44,074 bases of DNA, taken from contig JABFXX010000297.1 in NCBI GenBank assembly GCA_013368795.1, forward strand, positions 1 to 44,074. The letters run 5' to 3'. Numbering within the stretch: the first letter of the stretch is position 1; every line of letters begins with the position of its first letter. Below the pieces are notes generated by a model that was given only the letters and a program-made list of their open reading frames with translations, did no database searches and was not told where the DNA came from. The position numbers were made by a program, and so were the translations under genes. Source of the stretch: Kofleriaceae bacterium. GTDB taxonomy: Bacteria > Myxococcota_A > Polyangia > Haliangiales > Haliangiaceae. Of this stretch, positions 6,168-14,418 are shown piece after piece.

Positions 6168-8135
6168 CTACGGCAACTCTCCCGTCAGAGTCGTCAGGTC
6201 ACCATCGCTCCATGGCGTGGTGGTCCTCGAGAACAGCTCGATGGCGTGGTTGGCGGCGGTCTCGAACAGCACCGAGTTGACGCCGTCGTTGCGGTGATAC
6301 ACCGCGGGGTCCGTCGACGACGTGCTCGCGCCGGTGGTGGCCGTCATGTTCACCAGAGTCGACGACGGCCTCTTGAGCTCCATGAGGTTCCCCGTCGAGA
6401 TGCGATACGCCACCCGGTCCGTACGATCGGTGTGCACGTAGCCGATCGGGTCACCGGCGGCGCCCACGGCGAGCACGTTCGAGAGCCACACGCCGTTCTC
6501 GAGCGTCAGCTCGACCACCTGGTTGGCCGTACTGCGATAGACGATCGCGTTCGTGCCATCGCGGTGCGTGTACACGAACGGGCGGCTCGCCGTCACCGGC
6601 GCACCACCGGCGGATGGGATGTCGAAGGTCCACTTCCCACCGTTTGCCTGCGACAGTTGCGAGACACCGGAGATCGAGCGGAACACGATGGAGTTCAGAC
6701 CGTCCGAGCGCACCGTGGCCGTCGGATCGGTCAGGCCGACCGCGTTGCTGCCGCTCGCAACCGACAGATCTGTCGCGAGCCAGCCGCGCGATCCGAGGCG
6801 GAGCTCGATGATGTGACCGGTGGTCGCGCCGCGATAGACGACCGCACTCACGCCGTCGGTGCGAATGTATGCGGTAGGCGACCCCGCGGCGGCCTCGGCG
6901 CCGGTCACGGTCGTGAGATCGGCCGGGCTCCAGATCCCGTTCGTGAACGCGAGCTCGACGATCCGATTGCTCGTGCTGCGATAGACAATCGCGTTGATAT
7001 TGTCGCTGCGGCGATAGGCGGTGAGCCGGCTCGAGACGCCGGGCGCGTTGCCATGGATGTCGCTCGCGCCCCACGCGCCGTCGAGCAAGAGCTCGTGGAT
7101 CCGCCCGTTCGTCGCCGTGCGCACGACCGCGTTACGCCCATCGCTCCGTACGTAGCCGACGATGTCGTTGCTATTGCCCGTTCGCGCGCCGTGCTTCAGC
7201 GCGCCGCGGAAGCCGCTCCCCGTGCTCACGCCGGTGGCCTCGCTGACCAGCTGACAAATCTGGAGCGCCGTGTTGTGCGCGTAGGCCTCGCAGCTCGCCA
7301 TCTTCTCGCACGCGTACTGACATACGCGCTCGGTGCCGAAGAACGTCTGGAGAACGGTGCCGGAGTACAGCGTGTTGGCCTGGGACGGTTGGCCGCGCCA
7401 CGAGTAGCCGATGTTCGTGAGGATCCAGTCGAGGTGCGACGGAATGCTCGTGTAGATGTTGTACCAATCGAACGGGACCCAGGCCTCGCCCCAGAGCACG
7501 CCGAGGACGCGACCGCCGACGTAAAACGGGCCGCCCGAGTCGCCCTTGTCGGTATCGTCGTCGACGGTCTCGAGTCGGCCGTTGCCGTCGTCGCTGGACG
7601 TCTCGTCGGTAGCCTGCAGCAGGATGCCGAAGCTGTTGACGTTGCCGTCGTGACTGCCGGCGCCGACCTTCTTGCCCGCGACGCCGTCACCGGGATAGAC
7701 CCACGCGAGCGTCGCGTGCGGTCCTTCGAGATCCGGCTCGTCGGCGGTCGACAGGCGCAGGAGCGCGACGTCGGCGAACTTGCCCGTCGAGTCCAGGCAG
7801 TTGCTGTCGCTGTTGAAGCAGGCAGCTCCCGAGACACCGGGCCTCAGGATCACCTGGTCGATCCGCGCGGTCATCGAGGCGTTGAACCCCGGGCCGGTAT
7901 CGTAGAAGTTCACGGTGGCGCCGACGCTGGGCTGACAGTGCGCCGCCGTGATCGCGAAGCGCGCATTGATCCGGGTCGCCGTGCATCCCGGAATCTTGAC
8001 CGCCCGATCGAGCTCGAACTGCGAAGCGGCGACGCCGCTCTCGATCGCCGCAGACTCGACGGAGACCTCGTCGTCAGGGGTGACGCACGCGGTCGTCACC
8101 AATGTCGTGAATAAAACAATTCCTTCGAGCTTCAT
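6168..8135 (-). CDS. Trypsin-like serine protease lipoprotein with PAN-like and seven-repeat propeller regions
   Basis: This 655-residue protein has a lipobox ending at Cys17 (LVTTAC). The S1 protease domain shows the full triad: H66 in TAAHC, D122 in FADVALLRL and S200 in GDSGGP. A cysteine-rich PAN/apple-like segment follows (QANTLYSGTVLQ, VCQYACEKMASCEAYAH, ICQLVSEA). The C-terminal half holds seven repeats of about 45 residues, each with a core such as YVRSDGRNAVV, YRRSDNINAIV, YIRTDGVSAVV or YTHRDGTNAIV followed by ELxLxxGxW. Seven copies suggest a seven-bladed beta-propeller resembling fucose-lectin-like folds. It is probably exported and surface-held, with the PAN and propeller parts binding protein or glycan. 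It lies 48 bp downstream of the hydrolase lipoprotein gene on the same strand. Confidence 0.9.
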   Translation of the reverse strand: MKLEGIVLFTTLVTTACVTPDDEVSVESAAIESGVAASQFELDRAVKIPGCTATRINARFAITAAHCQPSVGATVNFYDTGPGFNASMTARIDQVILRPGVSGAACFNSDSNCLDSTGKFADVALLRLSTADEPDLEGPHATLAWVYPGDGVAGKKVGAGSHDGNVNSFGILLQATDETSSDDGNGRLETVDDDTDKGDSGGPFYVGGRVLGVLWGEAWVPFDWYNIYTSIPSHLDWILTNIGYSWRGQPSQANTLYSGTVLQTFFGTERVCQYACEKMASCEAYAHNTALQICQLVSEATGVSTGSGFRGALKHGARTGNSNDIVGYVRSDGRNAVVRTATNGRIHELLLDGAWGASDIHGNAPGVSSRLTAYRRSDNINAIVYRSTSNRIVELAFTNGIWSPADLTTVTGAEAAAGSPTAYIRTDGVSAVVYRGATTGHIIELRLGSRGWLATDLSVASGSNAVGLTDPTATVRSDGLNSIVFRSISGVSQLSQANGGKWTFDIPSAGGAPVTASRPFVYTHRDGTNAIVYRSTANQVVELTLENGVWLSNVLAVGAAGDPIGYVHTDRTDRVAYRISTGNLMELKRPSSTLVNMTATTGASTSSTDPAVYHRNDGVNSVLFETAANHAIELFSRTTTPWSDGDLTTLTGELP

Positions 8136-8183
8136 CTCCCCGGTAGAGACCGCTCGATCGAATCTGTTCCCGACTGCTCGCGT

Positions 8184-10130
8184 TCAGATATCCGCGCCGC
8201 ACGCGCCGGCGACCGTGCAGTCGCAGCCCTTCGGCGCGGTGCAGGTCTGGATGATCTCGCCGGTCTCGTAGAAGTGCTTCATCATGTCCGTCGTCGCCTT
8301 CTTGTTGCGGATCGACGAGTGGACGTTGTTGTCGGGCGGCGACTCGTTGCCGACGGGGATCGTGTCGCCGAGGCCGAAGTCGTAGATCACCATGCCGCTC
8401 TGCACCGGGCCACTCGCGGCCTCGAGGCCGTACGGGATGTAGGGCGATGGCGAGATGACCGGCAGGCCCATCGTGCGGGCGGCGTACTCGCTGCCGACGT
8501 TCGGGACCTCGTCGTCGGCGATGCCCATCTGGAGGAGGACCTGCTTCGCCGGCGTCTCCGGGAAGCCGGTCGTCGTGATCGTGTCGGCGACCGCCGTCGG
8601 GTCGGTGCGGTCCCACTCCTGCTGCATGAGGTTGATCATGAGCGCGACGAGGAGCGGATCCTCGTAGGCGCCGATCAGCGTCGTGCGGTAGGTCGGCCAG
8701 TCGCGCGAGCGCTCGAGCAGCAGCGAGTAGTTGATGCCCGCGACCTGGACGACGCAGCGCTTGATGACCGGGTCGATGCCGCAGACGGTGGTACCGAAGA
8801 TGCCGCCCTGCGAGATGCCGTAGTAGTAGAACCGCGACGGGTCGACGATCGACGGGCCGCCCGGCGTCTTCACGAACAGCTTCTGCGCCATCGGGCCCTT
8901 CGCGATCTGGACGAGCGCGATGTGGTTCATCATGCCCTGCACGAGCACGTCGAAGATCAGGTGGCCGTTGTTGCCGTCGTTGAGCGCGAGCGCGACGTTG
9001 GGGACATCGCCGGTCGACATGCCGCGCATGTCGGTGCCGACGGCGACGGCGCAGAGCTCGGCGGAGGCCGCCCGCGTGCCGCCGCTCGCGACCTGGTCGG
9101 AGTCGCCGAGCAGGCCGTGACCGTAGAGGAAGATCGGCACCGGGCCCGTCGCGTCGAGCGCGCACTGCGGGATGATCGCGGTGAACGGCACGCGATAGAG
9201 GCCGTTCGCCATCGGGCGGCCCTGGCCGTCGCGGAGGAGGACCGTGTTCGGTGCGTAGCCAGTGGAGTTGTTGAGGAACAGCGGCGCGTCGAACGTGCCG
9301 ACGATCTTCTTCGCGATGCGCGTGTCGCCCGGCACCTCCTCGCTCGTGACCGTGAAGTCGAGCGCGGAGCCATCGGTGCCGGTGAGTGCGAGCGTCGCCT
9401 TGCGCGCCTCGATGAGGTCCGTCTTGACGGTCGCACGCGAGCGCGTCGTGAAGTCCCACGCGACGACGAGGTCGTCCTTGTGGACGCCCTTGGCCTCGAG
9501 AGCGGCAAAGATGTCGGTGTAGCGGCCGCGGACGCGCTCGAGGAGCGGGTGCGTGGTCGCCTCGCCGTCGAGGATCGCCTGGAAGCCCTGGGAGATCGGG
9601 AGCGGGCCGCCGTCCTTGGCCTTGAGCGACTTCTTGATCGCGACCGCGTAGCGCGTGCTGCCCTTCAGCATCGCCGCCGGGCGAATGTAGAGGCCCTGGC
9701 TCGCGGGCGTATCGGCGCCGCGGACGTCGAGCTCGGCGAAGTGCGGGACGAGCTCGCCGGTCGACATGTCGATGAGGACGGTCGGGCTCGCATCGGTGAG
9801 CGACGGCGCCATGTCCTTGGAACGGACGAGGTTCGAGTCGTCGATACCGGTCGAGAACGCGATCATCATCGGCGCCGCGTTCGAGAACCCGTCGTGACTG
9901 TTGTAGATGTCGGGGCTGACCTCGATGCCGTCGAAGTTCGTCGGCAGCGCGCCCTTGGGAATGTCGAGGCGGCGTTTTGTCTCGGTCGTCGCGTCATCGA
10001 TCTCGTAGACCGACGATGGCCACGGCGTGATGCATGCGGATCCGCCGAGCGGATTGCACGCGTCTGGAATGTTGATGTCCTTGTCGCCGCATGCGGCGAG
10101 CAGAAGTGAAGCGATGAATAGCCGACGCAT
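8184..10130 (-). CDS. Alpha/beta-hydrolase lipoprotein (putative extracellular lipase/esterase)
   Basis: ATG 10130 gives MRRLFIASLLLAACGD, a lipobox with Cys15. The 648-residue protein carries an oxyanion-type GHGLLGD and a nucleophile elbow YGISQGG with Ser440. Candidate acid and base residues follow (ADDEVPN and NNVHSSIRN) in the right order for a hydrolase. The long N-terminal beta-rich region (ITPWPSSVYEIDDATT, GLYIRPAAMLKGSTRYAVAI) resembles the N-terminal part of the bacterial VolA-like surface lipase family. The C-terminus has paired cysteines (CTAPKGCDCTVAGACG). Extracellular ester hydrolysis at the outer membrane is predicted; the substrate is unknown. It may share a transcript with the protease gene downstream. 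Confidence 0.82.
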   Translation of the reverse strand: MRRLFIASLLLAACGDKDINIPDACNPLGGSACITPWPSSVYEIDDATTETKRRLDIPKGALPTNFDGIEVSPDIYNSHDGFSNAAPMMIAFSTGIDDSNLVRSKDMAPSLTDASPTVLIDMSTGELVPHFAELDVRGADTPASQGLYIRPAAMLKGSTRYAVAIKKSLKAKDGGPLPISQGFQAILDGEATTHPLLERVRGRYTDIFAALEAKGVHKDDLVVAWDFTTRSRATVKTDLIEARKATLALTGTDGSALDFTVTSEEVPGDTRIAKKIVGTFDAPLFLNNSTGYAPNTVLLRDGQGRPMANGLYRVPFTAIIPQCALDATGPVPIFLYGHGLLGDSDQVASGGTRAASAELCAVAVGTDMRGMSTGDVPNVALALNDGNNGHLIFDVLVQGMMNHIALVQIAKGPMAQKLFVKTPGGPSIVDPSRFYYYGISQGGIFGTTVCGIDPVIKRCVVQVAGINYSLLLERSRDWPTYRTTLIGAYEDPLLVALMINLMQQEWDRTDPTAVADTITTTGFPETPAKQVLLQMGIADDEVPNVGSEYAARTMGLPVISPSPYIPYGLEAASGPVQSGMVIYDFGLGDTIPVGNESPPDNNVHSSIRNKKATTDMMKHFYETGEIIQTCTAPKGCDCTVAGACGADI

Positions 10131-10225
10131 CCTGTTACCCCTCGGGCGGGGTATAGCCAAAGTCCGAGGCCGAGTGGTGGCATTTCGACGCACGCCGGAG
10201 GCGCCCGCGTTAGCATCGAAGGCTG

Positions 10226-11623
10226 GTGGACGGCATTCCGTACTATCCGGTCAACGACTTCGGGCCGCTGATGAAGGGGATGGTCATCGGCGGGGTCGGC
10301 ATCCTGCACGTGTTCCTCGCGCAGTTCGCGATCGGCGGCGGGCTCCTGCTGCTGTACTTCGAGCGACTGGCGCAGCAGGGCAAGGAGCGCGACGCGCGGG
10401 CCTTCGTCGACGGCTACTTTCAGATCCTCGTGTTGATCAGCTTCGTCGTCGGCGCGCTGACCGGCGTCGCGATGTGGTTCACGACGATCCAGGTCGGCGC
10501 CCGCACGATCGGGCTCATGATCGACCAGTTCCACTGGCTGTGGGCGACCGAATGGATCGCGTTCTCCGTCGAGGTCGCGGCGGGATATGCGTTCGTTCGC
10601 GTCGGGCGTCAGCTCGACGACCGCGGGCGCATTCGCCTGCTCGCGCTGTACGCGACGGCGTCGTGGTTCAGCCTGTTCTGGATCAACGGCATCCTGTCGT
10701 GGCAGCTGACGCCGGGCCGCTACCTCGACGGCGGTGGCGTGTGGGCGGGGTTCTTCAACCCGAGCTTCTGGCCGTCGCTGATCTTCCGGACAGCGGTCGC
10801 GATGGCGCTCGCCGCGCTGGCGGCCTGCGTCGTCATCAACACGCTCGCCATGGATCGCGAGCGGCGGGCTGCGCTGATTCGCCGCGCGTCGCGATTCGCG
10901 CTGCCAATGGCGCTGATGCCGCTGCTCGCGCTGTGGTACCTGGCGGTGATCCCCGAGGACAGCCGGTCGTGGCTGCTCGGCGGGAGCATGGCGATGACGA
11001 TGTTCGTCGGCATCGCGGCGGGCGCGTCGCTGCTGATCGGCGCGTACGCGATCGTCGGGCTCGTCGTGAAGCGGCTCTACATCAGCGGCGCGACGGCGAC
11101 GCTGCTCCTCGCACTCGCATTCGGCGCGACGGCCGCGGGGGAGTTCGTGCGCGAGGGCGCACGCAAGCCGTACACGGTGCGCGGCGTCCTGTACTCGAAC
11201 TCGCTCACGCCGGCCGAGGTCGCGCACCTGCGGCAGACCGGCGCGACCGCGACCGACCCGTATCCGCTGCGCGACGAGTCCCGCTATCCGAGCCCGCAGC
11301 TCGTGCATGGCGCGAAGGTCATGCGCGCGCTGTGCGACGCGTGCCACACGATGCACGGCGCGAACGGCCTCGTCGAGCTGACGCGCACGTGGACCGACGA
11401 CCAGCTGCGGCAGAACGTCGCGAAGCTGCAGCGCACGAAGAGCTTCATGCCGCCGTTCGCGGGCAACGCCGCCGACGTCGAGGCGCTCGTGCAGCTCCTG
11501 CGCTGGGAGCGAGACGGTGGACCGGCTGTGTGGCGCGCGCAGGCACCGGATCAGGCGACGCTCGACCAGATCGCGCGGTGGCTCGACGAGGCGGGCACGA
11601 CGCAGGTGGAGGTGCGGCGATGA
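10226..11623 (+). CDS. Cytochrome bd-superfamily oxidase large subunit (CydA-like) with C-terminal cytochrome c domain
   Basis: The gene starts at GTG 10226 and encodes 465 residues. About nine membrane helices carry CydA-like features: an early helix with His (GILHVFLAQFAIGGG), and DQFHWLWATEWIAFSVEVAAGYAF with the acidic residues typical of the bd haem site. The periplasmic quinol-binding Q loop of canonical CydA is missing. After the last helix comes a cytochrome c domain with haem-binding C370-x-x-C-H374 (CDACH) and a probable axial Met in SFMPPFAGN. This matches the OR-C type branch of the bd superfamily described for Deltaproteobacteria and relatives, which probably uses a different electron donor from ordinary bd oxidases. 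ATGA overlap with the next gene indicates one operon. A TAGCAT hexamer lies 10 bp before the start. Confidence 0.85.
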   Translation: MDGIPYYPVNDFGPLMKGMVIGGVGILHVFLAQFAIGGGLLLLYFERLAQQGKERDARAFVDGYFQILVLISFVVGALTGVAMWFTTIQVGARTIGLMIDQFHWLWATEWIAFSVEVAAGYAFVRVGRQLDDRGRIRLLALYATASWFSLFWINGILSWQLTPGRYLDGGGVWAGFFNPSFWPSLIFRTAVAMALAALAACVVINTLAMDRERRAALIRRASRFALPMALMPLLALWYLAVIPEDSRSWLLGGSMAMTMFVGIAAGASLLIGAYAIVGLVVKRLYISGATATLLLALAFGATAAGEFVREGARKPYTVRGVLYSNSLTPAEVAHLRQTGATATDPYPLRDESRYPSPQLVHGAKVMRALCDACHTMHGANGLVELTRTWTDDQLRQNVAKLQRTKSFMPPFAGNAADVEALVQLLRWERDGGPAVWRAQAPDQATLDQIARWLDEAGTTQVEVRR

Positions 11624-12561
11624 TCTGGCCCTTCGATCGAGGCGGCCTCGTGCTCGCGCTCTACGTCGCGACGCTCGCGCTCCACGCCGTGTTCATCGGC
11701 TACGTCGTCGCGGGCACCGCGTTCGCGCTGCTGCGCAAGGATGATCCGATCGCGAAGACGGTGCGCGATCGGCTGCCGTTCATGCTCGGCTGCGGCATCA
11801 CCGCCGGCGTCGCGCCGCTGCTGTTCCTCCAGCTCCTCCACCAGACGCGCTTCTACACCGCGAACCTCCTCCTCGGTCCGCGCTGGCTCGCGGTCGTGCC
11901 CGTCCTGATCGCCGGGTTCTACGCGCTGTACGTCCAGAAGATGTCGGATCGGTGGCGGCGCCCCGCCCTCGCGATCGCCCTCGCCTGCTTCGTGTTCGTC
12001 GCGTGGTCGTGGAGCGAGCTGCACGAGCTCATGCAGGCGGACCCGCTCTGGCGCGAGTTCTACGCAGCCGGCGACCGCGTGTACCTGTCGGCGAGCGTGG
12101 CGCCTCGGCTCGTCGTGCTGCTCGGCGCGATGGCGACGGGGTTCGCGATGGTCGCCGCCTGGTCATCCGACGGTGCCGGCCGCAAGCGACTCGCATGGCT
12201 CGCGATCTTGTCGCGCGTGATCTCGACCGGCGGCGCGGTCTGGCTGTCGCAGACCGGCTTCACCGCACACGGCCCCGCGCTGGCGTGGGTCATCGTGCTC
12301 GCCATCGCGGTCCTCGTCGAGGTCGGCGCGTGGGCGGTCCAGCTCCGCCGGCCGAGCGAGACCGCGCTCGGCGTCGCGACGGCGGCCGGCACCGGCGCAC
12401 TCGTCGCCGCGGTGATCGTCCGAGAATCGCCGCGCGTCGCGTTGATCGAGCCGACTCATCAGCTCGCCGCCGATGCCGGCGGCACGTTCGTGTTCGCGAT
12501 CGCCGCGCTCCTCGGTGTCGCCGCGATCGCGTGGGTCGTCCGGATCGCACGTGCTGCATGA
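11620..12561 (+). CDS. Cytochrome bd-superfamily oxidase second subunit (CydB-like position)
   Basis: This 313-residue protein starts at ATG 11620, overlapping the stop of the large subunit by ATGA. It has about eight or nine hydrophobic helices (LYVATLALHAVFIGYVVAGTAF, LAVVPVLIAGFYALYV, LVVLLGAMATGFAMVAAW, WVIVLAIAVLVEVGAW, FVFAIAALLGVAAIAWVV). It has no CxxCH motif and little obvious similarity to E. coli CydB. Its identity as the partner subunit rests mainly on position, coupling and topology. The transcript would end near the hairpin at 12568-12595. Confidence 0.75.
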   Translation: MIWPFDRGGLVLALYVATLALHAVFIGYVVAGTAFALLRKDDPIAKTVRDRLPFMLGCGITAGVAPLLFLQLLHQTRFYTANLLLGPRWLAVVPVLIAGFYALYVQKMSDRWRRPALAIALACFVFVAWSWSELHELMQADPLWREFYAAGDRVYLSASVAPRLVVLLGAMATGFAMVAAWSSDGAGRKRLAWLAILSRVISTGGAVWLSQTGFTAHGPALAWVIVLAIAVLVEVGAWAVQLRRPSETALGVATAAGTGALVAAVIVRESPRVALIEPTHQLAADAGGTFVFAIAALLGVAAIAWVVRIARAA

Positions 12562-12595
12562 AAAGAAAGCCGCGCCAGAGGGGAGCGGCGCGGCT
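12562..12595 (-). terminator. Rho-independent terminator for the 12619-13161 gene
   Basis: A perfect 9-bp stem, AGCCGCGCC (12568-12576) with GGCGCGGCT (12587-12595), encloses a 10-nt loop. On the minus strand it is followed by TTCTTTTC, as expected for termination of the leftward SPW-like gene. It sits between two convergent genes and may also stop the oxidase transcript, although no U-tract follows in that direction. Confidence 0.82.
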
Positions 12596-12618
12596 GAGGG
12601 ATGCGAAGAAGGTGATCG

Positions 12619-13161
12619 CTACGTCGGCATGATCGGCGACAGGTCCGCCTGCGAACGCGCGCGTGCGCGCCGCTCGGCGCGCTCCTGCTTGTACGAGCGA
12701 TAGTCGGTGAACAGCGAGCCGAGGATCGAGCCCGCACCGGCGACGATGTGCATCAGCGCCGTCCGCGGCGAGCTCTTCCAGTAACCGAGCACGAACGGCA
12801 GCGCGATCGCCGAGAAGCCCCACGCGTAGTCGAGCGACTCGTGCACGCGGATCGGAATGATCTTCGCGAGGCTGAGCCGATAGTCGGTCATCGCCGAGAC
12901 GCCGATCACCGACGCGCCGAGCGCGAGACTCGCCCAACATGCCGCCTCGTCGTCGGCGGTGTAGTACCCGCCGAGCGTCGACAAGCCGTTGGCGTAGTCG
13001 AGCATCGAATGGACGTCTTGCGGGACCCACCGCTTGATCGGAAGAACCTTGAGCAGCGGCTCCGCCGGTTCACCATGGCTCAGCGTGCGTTCGCCTTGGG
13101 CCGCACCCGCTCCACGCCGCTTCTTCGAGTGCCCGTTCGACTTGTTAACGTCCGTGTTCAT
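12619..13161 (-). CDS. SPW-repeat-like membrane protein
   Basis: This 180-residue protein starts at ATG 13161, with AAGGAG 6 bp before the codon. The N-terminal 40 residues are polar and basic (KSNGHSKKRRGAGAA). Four hydrophobic segments then form two similar halves, each opening with a V-H-x-x-LDYAxG motif (VHSMLDYANGL and VHESLDYAWGFSAIALPF) and ending near a TDYRxS motif (TDYRLS, TDYRSY), the layout of SPW-type integral membrane proteins. Charged Arg-rich cytoplasmic tail (RAERRARARS). Function is unknown. It lies downstream of the peroxide-defence genes on the same strand, 78 bp after ahpD, and ends at a clear terminator. Confidence 0.72.
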   Translation of the reverse strand: MNTDVNKSNGHSKKRRGAGAAQGERTLSHGEPAEPLLKVLPIKRWVPQDVHSMLDYANGLSTLGGYYTADDEAACWASLALGASVIGVSAMTDYRLSLAKIIPIRVHESLDYAWGFSAIALPFVLGYWKSSPRTALMHIVAGAGSILGSLFTDYRSYKQERAERRARARSQADLSPIMPT

Positions 13162-13239
13162 CGACGACTCCTTGTAATGAGGAGTCATGGGTGCATCGCG
13201 CATGCCCTGCGCCGTGACGGCGATCTCTCGGGATTCTGC

Positions 13240-13758
13240 CTACGGAAGCGCGACCGCGACGGCGTTTACTACCGCCGCGATCCGTACGGCGTCTTGCACC
13301 ATTTCCTTGGTGCCGTTGCGCTCGCGTACGGCCTTCTCGTGCGAACGCACGCACATCTCGCAACCGGTGATCGCCGAGGCCGCGAGGCACGCGAGCTCGA
13401 AGTCGAGCTTGTCGATGCCCGGGTTGCCGATCACCTGCATGCGCAGGCGCGCGGGCATGTGACCGTACTCCGACGCGTCGCCCATGAAGTGGACGAAGCG
13501 GTAGTAGACGTTGTTCATGCCCATGATCGCCGCCGCACTCTTCGCGGCGGTGAGCGCCTCGGGCGAGAGCTGCGCCGACGCGTCCGCCTCGATCGCCGCG
13601 GCGACGTCCTTGTTCCGCGAGGTGATCGCGCAGGTCAACGCGATCGTCCACGCCTGTTGCGGCGACAGCGCCGTCGACGACGTGATCACGCCGAGGTTGA
13701 TCCGCAGATCACGCGCGTAGTCGGGCAGTCGTTCCTTGAGCTGATCGATGGCGGTCAT
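13240..13758 (-). CDS. ahpD: Alkyl hydroperoxidase AhpD-type
   Basis: The 172-residue length is normal for AhpD. The active-site pattern is complete: E121, C133-x-x-C136 and H140 (ELACLAASAITGCEMCVRSH), the same spacing as in the mycobacterial enzyme. AhpD acts as a thiol-disulfide adaptor that recycles the peroxiredoxin AhpC and has weak peroxidase activity itself. The gene begins 10 bp after the ahpC stop on the same strand, so the two are an operon, probably under OxyR control from the site at 14381-14417. Confidence 0.95.
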   Translation of the reverse strand: MTAIDQLKERLPDYARDLRINLGVITSSTALSPQQAWTIALTCAITSRNKDVAAAIEADASAQLSPEALTAAKSAAAIMGMNNVYYRFVHFMGDASEYGHMPARLRMQVIGNPGIDKLDFELACLAASAITGCEMCVRSHEKAVRERNGTKEMVQDAVRIAAVVNAVAVALP

Positions 13759-13768
13759 CGTCGTGTCC

Positions 13769-14323
13769 TCACGAAGCCGTGCTGGAGGCAGTGTTCAGCG
13801 TGTCCTGACCCTTCTGCCAGTTGCACGGGCAGAGCTCGTCGGTCTGGAGCGCGTCGAGCGTGCGCAGCACCTCGGCCGGGTTACGACCGACGTTGAGATC
13901 GTTCACCGATACAAAGCGGATGATGCCCTGCGGGTCGACGATGAACGTCGCGCGCAGTGCCACACCCTCGTTCTTGTCGAGGACGCCGAGCGCGGCCGAC
14001 AGCTCGCGCTTGATGTCCGCGACCATCGGGAACGGCAGGTCCTTGAGGTCGGCGTGGTTGTTGCGCCACGCGAGGTGGACGTACTCGCTATCGATCGAGA
14101 CGCCGAGCACCTGCGCGTCGCGGTCCGCGAACTCGCGGTTCAGCTTGCCGAACGCGGCGATCTCCGTCGGGCAGACGAACGTGAAGTCCTTCGGCCAGAA
14201 GAAGACGACCTTCCACTTGCCGGGGTAGCTCTGCTCGGTGAGCTCGGTGAACTGATGACCGGGCTGCAGGCCGGTGACCGCGGTTGCCTTGAACGAGGGG
14301 AACGTATCTCCGATGGTAAGCAT
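13769..14323 (-). CDS. ahpC: Peroxiredoxin AhpC
   Basis: This 184-residue protein starts at ATG 14323 behind AAGGAG. It is a 2-Cys peroxiredoxin: peroxidatic C51 in DFTFVCPTEI and resolving cysteine in ELCPCNW (C165 or C167). The double cysteine at the resolving site and the partner ahpD point to AhpD-type recycling rather than AhpF, as in mycobacterial AhpC. It reduces hydrogen peroxide and organic hydroperoxides in the cytoplasm. The gene is divergent from oxyR with the OxyR site between them. A short inverted repeat (14331-14336 with 14348-14353) overlaps its Shine-Dalgarno sequence. Confidence 0.96.
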   Translation of the reverse strand: MLTIGDTFPSFKATAVTGLQPGHQFTELTEQSYPGKWKVVFFWPKDFTFVCPTEIAAFGKLNREFADRDAQVLGVSIDSEYVHLAWRNNHADLKDLPFPMVADIKRELSAALGVLDKNEGVALRATFIVDPQGIIRFVSVNDLNVGRNPAEVLRTLDALQTDELCPCNWQKGQDTLNTASSTAS

Positions 14324-14380
14324 TGTTCTCGTGACTCCTTTTTGTGAAGTCACTGTGCGGCACGGCGGCTGATTGGTCCA

Positions 14381-14417
14381 ATCGATTACGGCGATGGGTA
14401 TGATAGACTGCAGCTAT
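14381..14417. promoter_or_regulatory. OxyR tetramer binding site in the ahpC-oxyR intergenic region
   Basis: Two half-sites fit the OxyR consensus exactly in geometry: ATCG-N7-CGAT (14381-14395), a 7-bp spacer, then ATAG-N7-CTAT (14403-14417). The second half extends to a 7-bp-arm inverted repeat at 14400-14420 that reaches into the oxyR start codon. The position suggests activation of ahpC-ahpD leftward and autorepression of oxyR rightward. An upstream dyad GATTGG-T-CCAATC (14371-14383) abuts the first half. Confidence 0.85.
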
Positions 14418-14418
14418 C

